Origin: Gammaproteobacteria bacterium
GTDB lineage: Bacteria > Pseudomonadota > Gammaproteobacteria > Burkholderiales > Burkholderiaceae_B
Assembly (NCBI GenBank): GCA_030832095.1
Contig: JAURJT010000030.1
Location: forward strand, 1 to 36,089
Reading direction: 5' to 3'
DNA: 36,089 bases
Within the stretch, counting starts at the first letter, position 1; every line of letters starts with the position of its first letter. Below the pieces are notes generated by a model that saw only the letters and a list, made by a program, of their open reading frames with translations, was not told where the DNA came from and searched no databases. Shown here piece after piece: positions 34,115 to 36,089 of this stretch. The position numbers and the translations under genes are program-made.

Positions 34115-35278
34115 ATGAATTCCCCCCGAAATCCGGACGAAATGGTCCCCGTCACAATCCTCACCGGCTTTCTCGGCGCGGGTAAAACGACCTTGCTTAA
34201 ACGCATTCTGACCGAATACCACGGTAAACGCATCGCGGTCATCGAGAATGAGTTTGGGCCCGAAAGCATCGATAACGAACTGCTAGTGCAAGAGCAAGAT
34301 GAAGAAATCATCGAGCTCTCGAATGGCTGCGTGTGCTGCACAGTGCGTGGCGACCTGATGCGCACACTCAACGACTTGCGTACACGCCGTCAGGCAGGCG
34401 AGCTGAAGTTTGAACGCGTCATTATTGAAACGACCGGCATGGCCAACCCAGGCCCAGTCTGCCAGACGTTTTTCATGGACGATGACATCGCAGATTACTA
34501 CCGCCTAGATGCTGTTGTGACCGTGGTGGATGCCAAACACGGTATGGAAACCCTCGATACTCAAGAAGAAGCCCAAAAACAAGTGGGCTTTGCCGATCGA
34601 ATCTTGGTGTCGAAAAAAGATCTGGTTACCGAGGCTGAGTATGCCGCCTTGCGTCGCCGCATCGTTCACATGAATCCACGCGCCTCAATTGAAGCCGTGC
34701 ATTTTGGTGAAACCGATTTAAAGCAACTGATCGATATCAGCGGCTTTAACCTGAACACTATTCTAGATATCGACCCGCAATTTTTAGCCGATGATCACCC
34801 CGATGCCGCACACGATCACGATCATGGACACGATCACGCGCATGGCCATGATCACGACCATGATCACAGCACCTGCGGCCACGACCATAGCCACGATCAT
34901 GAGCACGCGCACGGTCACGCTCACGATCCGGCTACCTGCACCGACCCCACGCACAACCACAAGCCAGCGCACAACGATGACATCGGCGCCTTCGTCTTTA
35001 AGTCGAACAAGCCGTTTGACCCAGAGCGTCTTGAAGAGTTTTTAGGTGGTGTCGTGCAGGTATACGGGCCAGATCTGCTGCGCTACAAAGGTATTTTGTA
35101 CATGAAAGGCATCAATCGCCGCATGCTATTTCAAGGCGTGCACATGATGATGGGTGCAGAGCCTGGCAAACCCTGGTTAGCCAGTGAAAAGAAAAACACA
35201 AAGATGGTTTTTATCGGTCGCAAGCTGCCACAAGACATCTTCACCAAAGGTCTTGAGCAATGTCTTGCAAAGTCGTAA
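34115..35278 (+). CDS. CobW/COG0523 family GTPase, putative zinc metallochaperone with His-rich stretch
   Basis: A 387-residue G3E-family GTPase. Walker A is [11 protein letters not shown], the metal-binding CxCC is in [12 protein letters not shown], and GTP-specificity motifs are [11 protein letters not shown] and SKKDLV. A long His/Asp-rich segment (about residues 228-275) contains some 20 histidines and probably binds zinc or another metal. The C-terminal CobW_C domain starts at about [14 protein letters not shown]. Family members deliver metals to target enzymes (ZNG1, YeiR, CobW); the target here is unknown. No cobalamin genes are nearby, so zinc is favoured. dksA follows after 43 bases. 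Confidence 0.92.
   Translation: MNSPRNPDEMVPVTILTGFLGAGKTTLLKRILTEYHGKRIAVIENEFGPESIDNELLVQEQDEEIIELSNGCVCCTVRGDLMRTLNDLRTRRQAGELKFERVIIETTGMANPGPVCQTFFMDDDIADYYRLDAVVTVVDAKHGMETLDTQEEAQKQVGFADRILVSKKDLVTEAEYAALRRRIVHMNPRASIEAVHFGETDLKQLIDISGFNLNTILDIDPQFLADDHPDAAHDHDHGHDHAHGHDHDHDHSTCGHDHSHDHEHAHGHAHDPATCTDPTHNHKPAHNDDIGAFVFKSNKPFDPERLEEFLGGVVQVYGPDLLRYKGILYMKGINRRMLFQGVHMMMGAEPGKPWLASEKKNTKMVFIGRKLPQDIFTKGLEQCLAKS
34795..34935 (+). repeat. His/Asp codon repeat in the COG0523 gene
   Basis: A degenerate run of GAT/GAC-CAC/CAT dipeptide codons (His-Asp, His-Gly, His-Ala) of roughly 140 bases, the source of a spurious antisense open frame. It marks the metal-binding linker. Confidence 0.85.
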
Positions 35279-35321
35279 CTCTGCGTAACTTTGGCAGAGA
35301 ATAATCTAATGGAGTGACCTC

Positions 35322-36089
35322 ATGGCAACAAAGGCAACCAAGGTAGCAAAATCCGTGACAACGCAAGCCGCTGCAGTTAAAAAGCCTGCACCGGTTAAGT
35401 CCAAGCCTGTTGCCACCGCCAAAACATTAGTCTCTGCCAAAACCACGGCGTCATCCAAAACGGTGCCGTCAGCCAAGGCCAAAACACCGGCCAACACTGC
35501 AGCGCCCTCTAAGGCCTCTGCAATCGCCAAGACTTCAACACCCACTAAGGCCTCCATGCCCTCAAAGACCACCCCTGCAACAAAGGCCTCAACAGCTGTG
35601 ACCCTACCTAAAGCGAAAGCCGCCGACATAAAAACTGCGGCGCCTGTCAAATCAGTACCCGCAAAGACTGCCGCAAAAGTTGAACCTGCTGCACCCGCAG
35701 CCGCACCTAAGGCGGCCAAAAAAAGCCCTAAATCAAACGGCGATTTATCTGAAAATAATTTGCCTTCTGAGGCTGAGTTATTGCGCATGCCCGAAGACGA
35801 ATATATGAATGATCGTCAGTTAGGATTTTTTCGCGATCGTTTGCGTCAACTTGAACAAGATATTCTCAACAATGCCGGTGCCACCACAGAGCACTTGCGC
35901 GAAACACAATTTGTGCCTGACCCAGCTGACCGTGCCACGATCGAAGAGGAGCATGCACTTGAATTACGCACCCGTGATCGCGAACGCAAACTACTGAAAA
36001 AAGTACAACAATCCATCGTACGTATCGACAGCGGCGAGTACGGCTGGTGCGACGAAACTGGCGAGCCCATCGGCCTGCGCCGTCTGTTA
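35322..36089 (+). CDS. dksA: RNA polymerase-binding regulator DksA with long basic N-terminal tail (3' end truncated by window)
   Basis: Starts at ATG 35322 (GGAG 8 bases upstream) and stays open for 256 codons to the window edge. Residues 1-146 are a Lys/Ala/Pro/Ser/Thr-rich tail resembling histone H1 or nucleoid-protein tails, as in DksA of Bordetella relatives. From residue 147 the DksA domain begins: LPSEAELLRMPEDEYMN, the coiled-coil part with DRATIEEEHALELRTRDRERKLLKK, and GEYGWCDETGEPIG. Here the second finger cysteine of E. coli DksA is Thr (CxxT). DksA binds the RNA polymerase secondary channel and works with ppGpp. About 20-25 C-terminal residues are missing from the window. Confidence 0.93.
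   Translation, partial: MATKATKVAKSVTTQAAAVKKPAPVKSKPVATAKTLVSAKTTASSKTVPSAKAKTPANTAAPSKASAIAKTSTPTKASMPSKTTPATKASTAVTLPKAKAADIKTAAPVKSVPAKTAAKVEPAAPAAAPKAAKKSPKSNGDLSENNLPSEAELLRMPEDEYMNDRQLGFFRDRLRQLEQDILNNAGATTEHLRETQFVPDPADRATIEEEHALELRTRDRERKLLKKVQQSIVRIDSGEYGWCDETGEPIGLRRLL

Noticed and set aside
34784..34972. Antisense frame rich in Val/Met opposite the His-rich region
   Set aside because: It reflects CAT/GAT codon repeats of the COG0523 gene read backwards.
35279..35299. CTCTGC/GCAGAG hairpin after the COG0523 gene as a terminator
   Set aside because: The stem is only six pairs with a nine-base loop, and no T run follows.
35306..35788. A 160-codon antisense frame opposite the dksA tail
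   Set aside because: The Ala/Val-rich product is the mirror of Lys/Ala codons in dksA; no ribosome site and no recognisable domain.

Overview
The window is a moderately GC-rich stretch of ordinary chromosome from a betaproteobacterium, most likely order Burkholderiales and family Alcaligenaceae (Bordetella, Advenella or Pusillimonas-like). The evidence is gene order plus family signatures: apaG/mltA/ubiH and rpe-gph-trpE-trpG-trpD-trpC, ahcY with an S-adenosylhomocysteine (SAH) riboswitch followed by a small holin-like membrane protein and metF, dapF-DUF484-xerC, a Bug-type periplasmic binding protein, and a DksA with a long Lys/Ala/Pro-rich N-terminal tail. I saw no prophage, insertion sequence, CRISPR array, tRNA or rRNA gene. 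The interesting signal lies mainly between the genes, in mRNA leaders and palindromes.

Layout. A response regulator (144-818, +) converges on a minus-strand run transcribed from about 6559 down to 756: apaG, mltA, a UbiH-like hydroxylase, dsbC, a D-2-hydroxyacid dehydrogenase and an AI-2E/PerM-type transporter. Divergent from apaG is a plus-strand run: rpe, gph, then a tryptophan attenuator (a 23-codon leader peptide with Trp-Arg-Trp-Trp, followed by a terminator hairpin) and trpE, trpG, trpD, trpC. Next comes a long minus-strand run from 22036 to 12488: slt, cca, a two-domain PPK2 (polyphosphate:AMP phosphotransferase), a HIT protein, ung, rhlE and a MidA-type methyltransferase. The ung-rhlE gap holds an unusually structured rhlE leader.

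The right part starts with 5-formyltetrahydrofolate cyclo-ligase and a Bug protein (+), then the methyl-cycle genes metF, a small membrane protein and ahcY (-) behind the SAH riboswitch. After a small coiled-coil membrane protein, an MBL-fold lactonase-like protein (-) and a 3-hydroxyisobutyrate dehydrogenase-like protein (+), a DUF1289 protein and metK (-) follow. Between 29353 and 29410 is a REP-like palindrome. The window ends with dapF, a DUF484 gene and xerC (+), a His-rich COG0523 metallochaperone GTPase, and the start of dksA, which runs off the end.

How it fits together: metF, ahcY and metK cover three steps of the methionine/SAM cycle within 7 kb and the cyclo-ligase feeds the folate pool. 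ahcY has a recognisable riboswitch, while metK has a structured leader that I cannot assign to a known class. The trp genes form one attenuated operon. No wholly new protein system stood out; the best candidates for undescribed biology are the rhlE leader, the metK leader, the 29353-29410 palindrome and the palindromic promoter in front of the COG0523 gene. All pairings were found by eye and no folding energies were computed.
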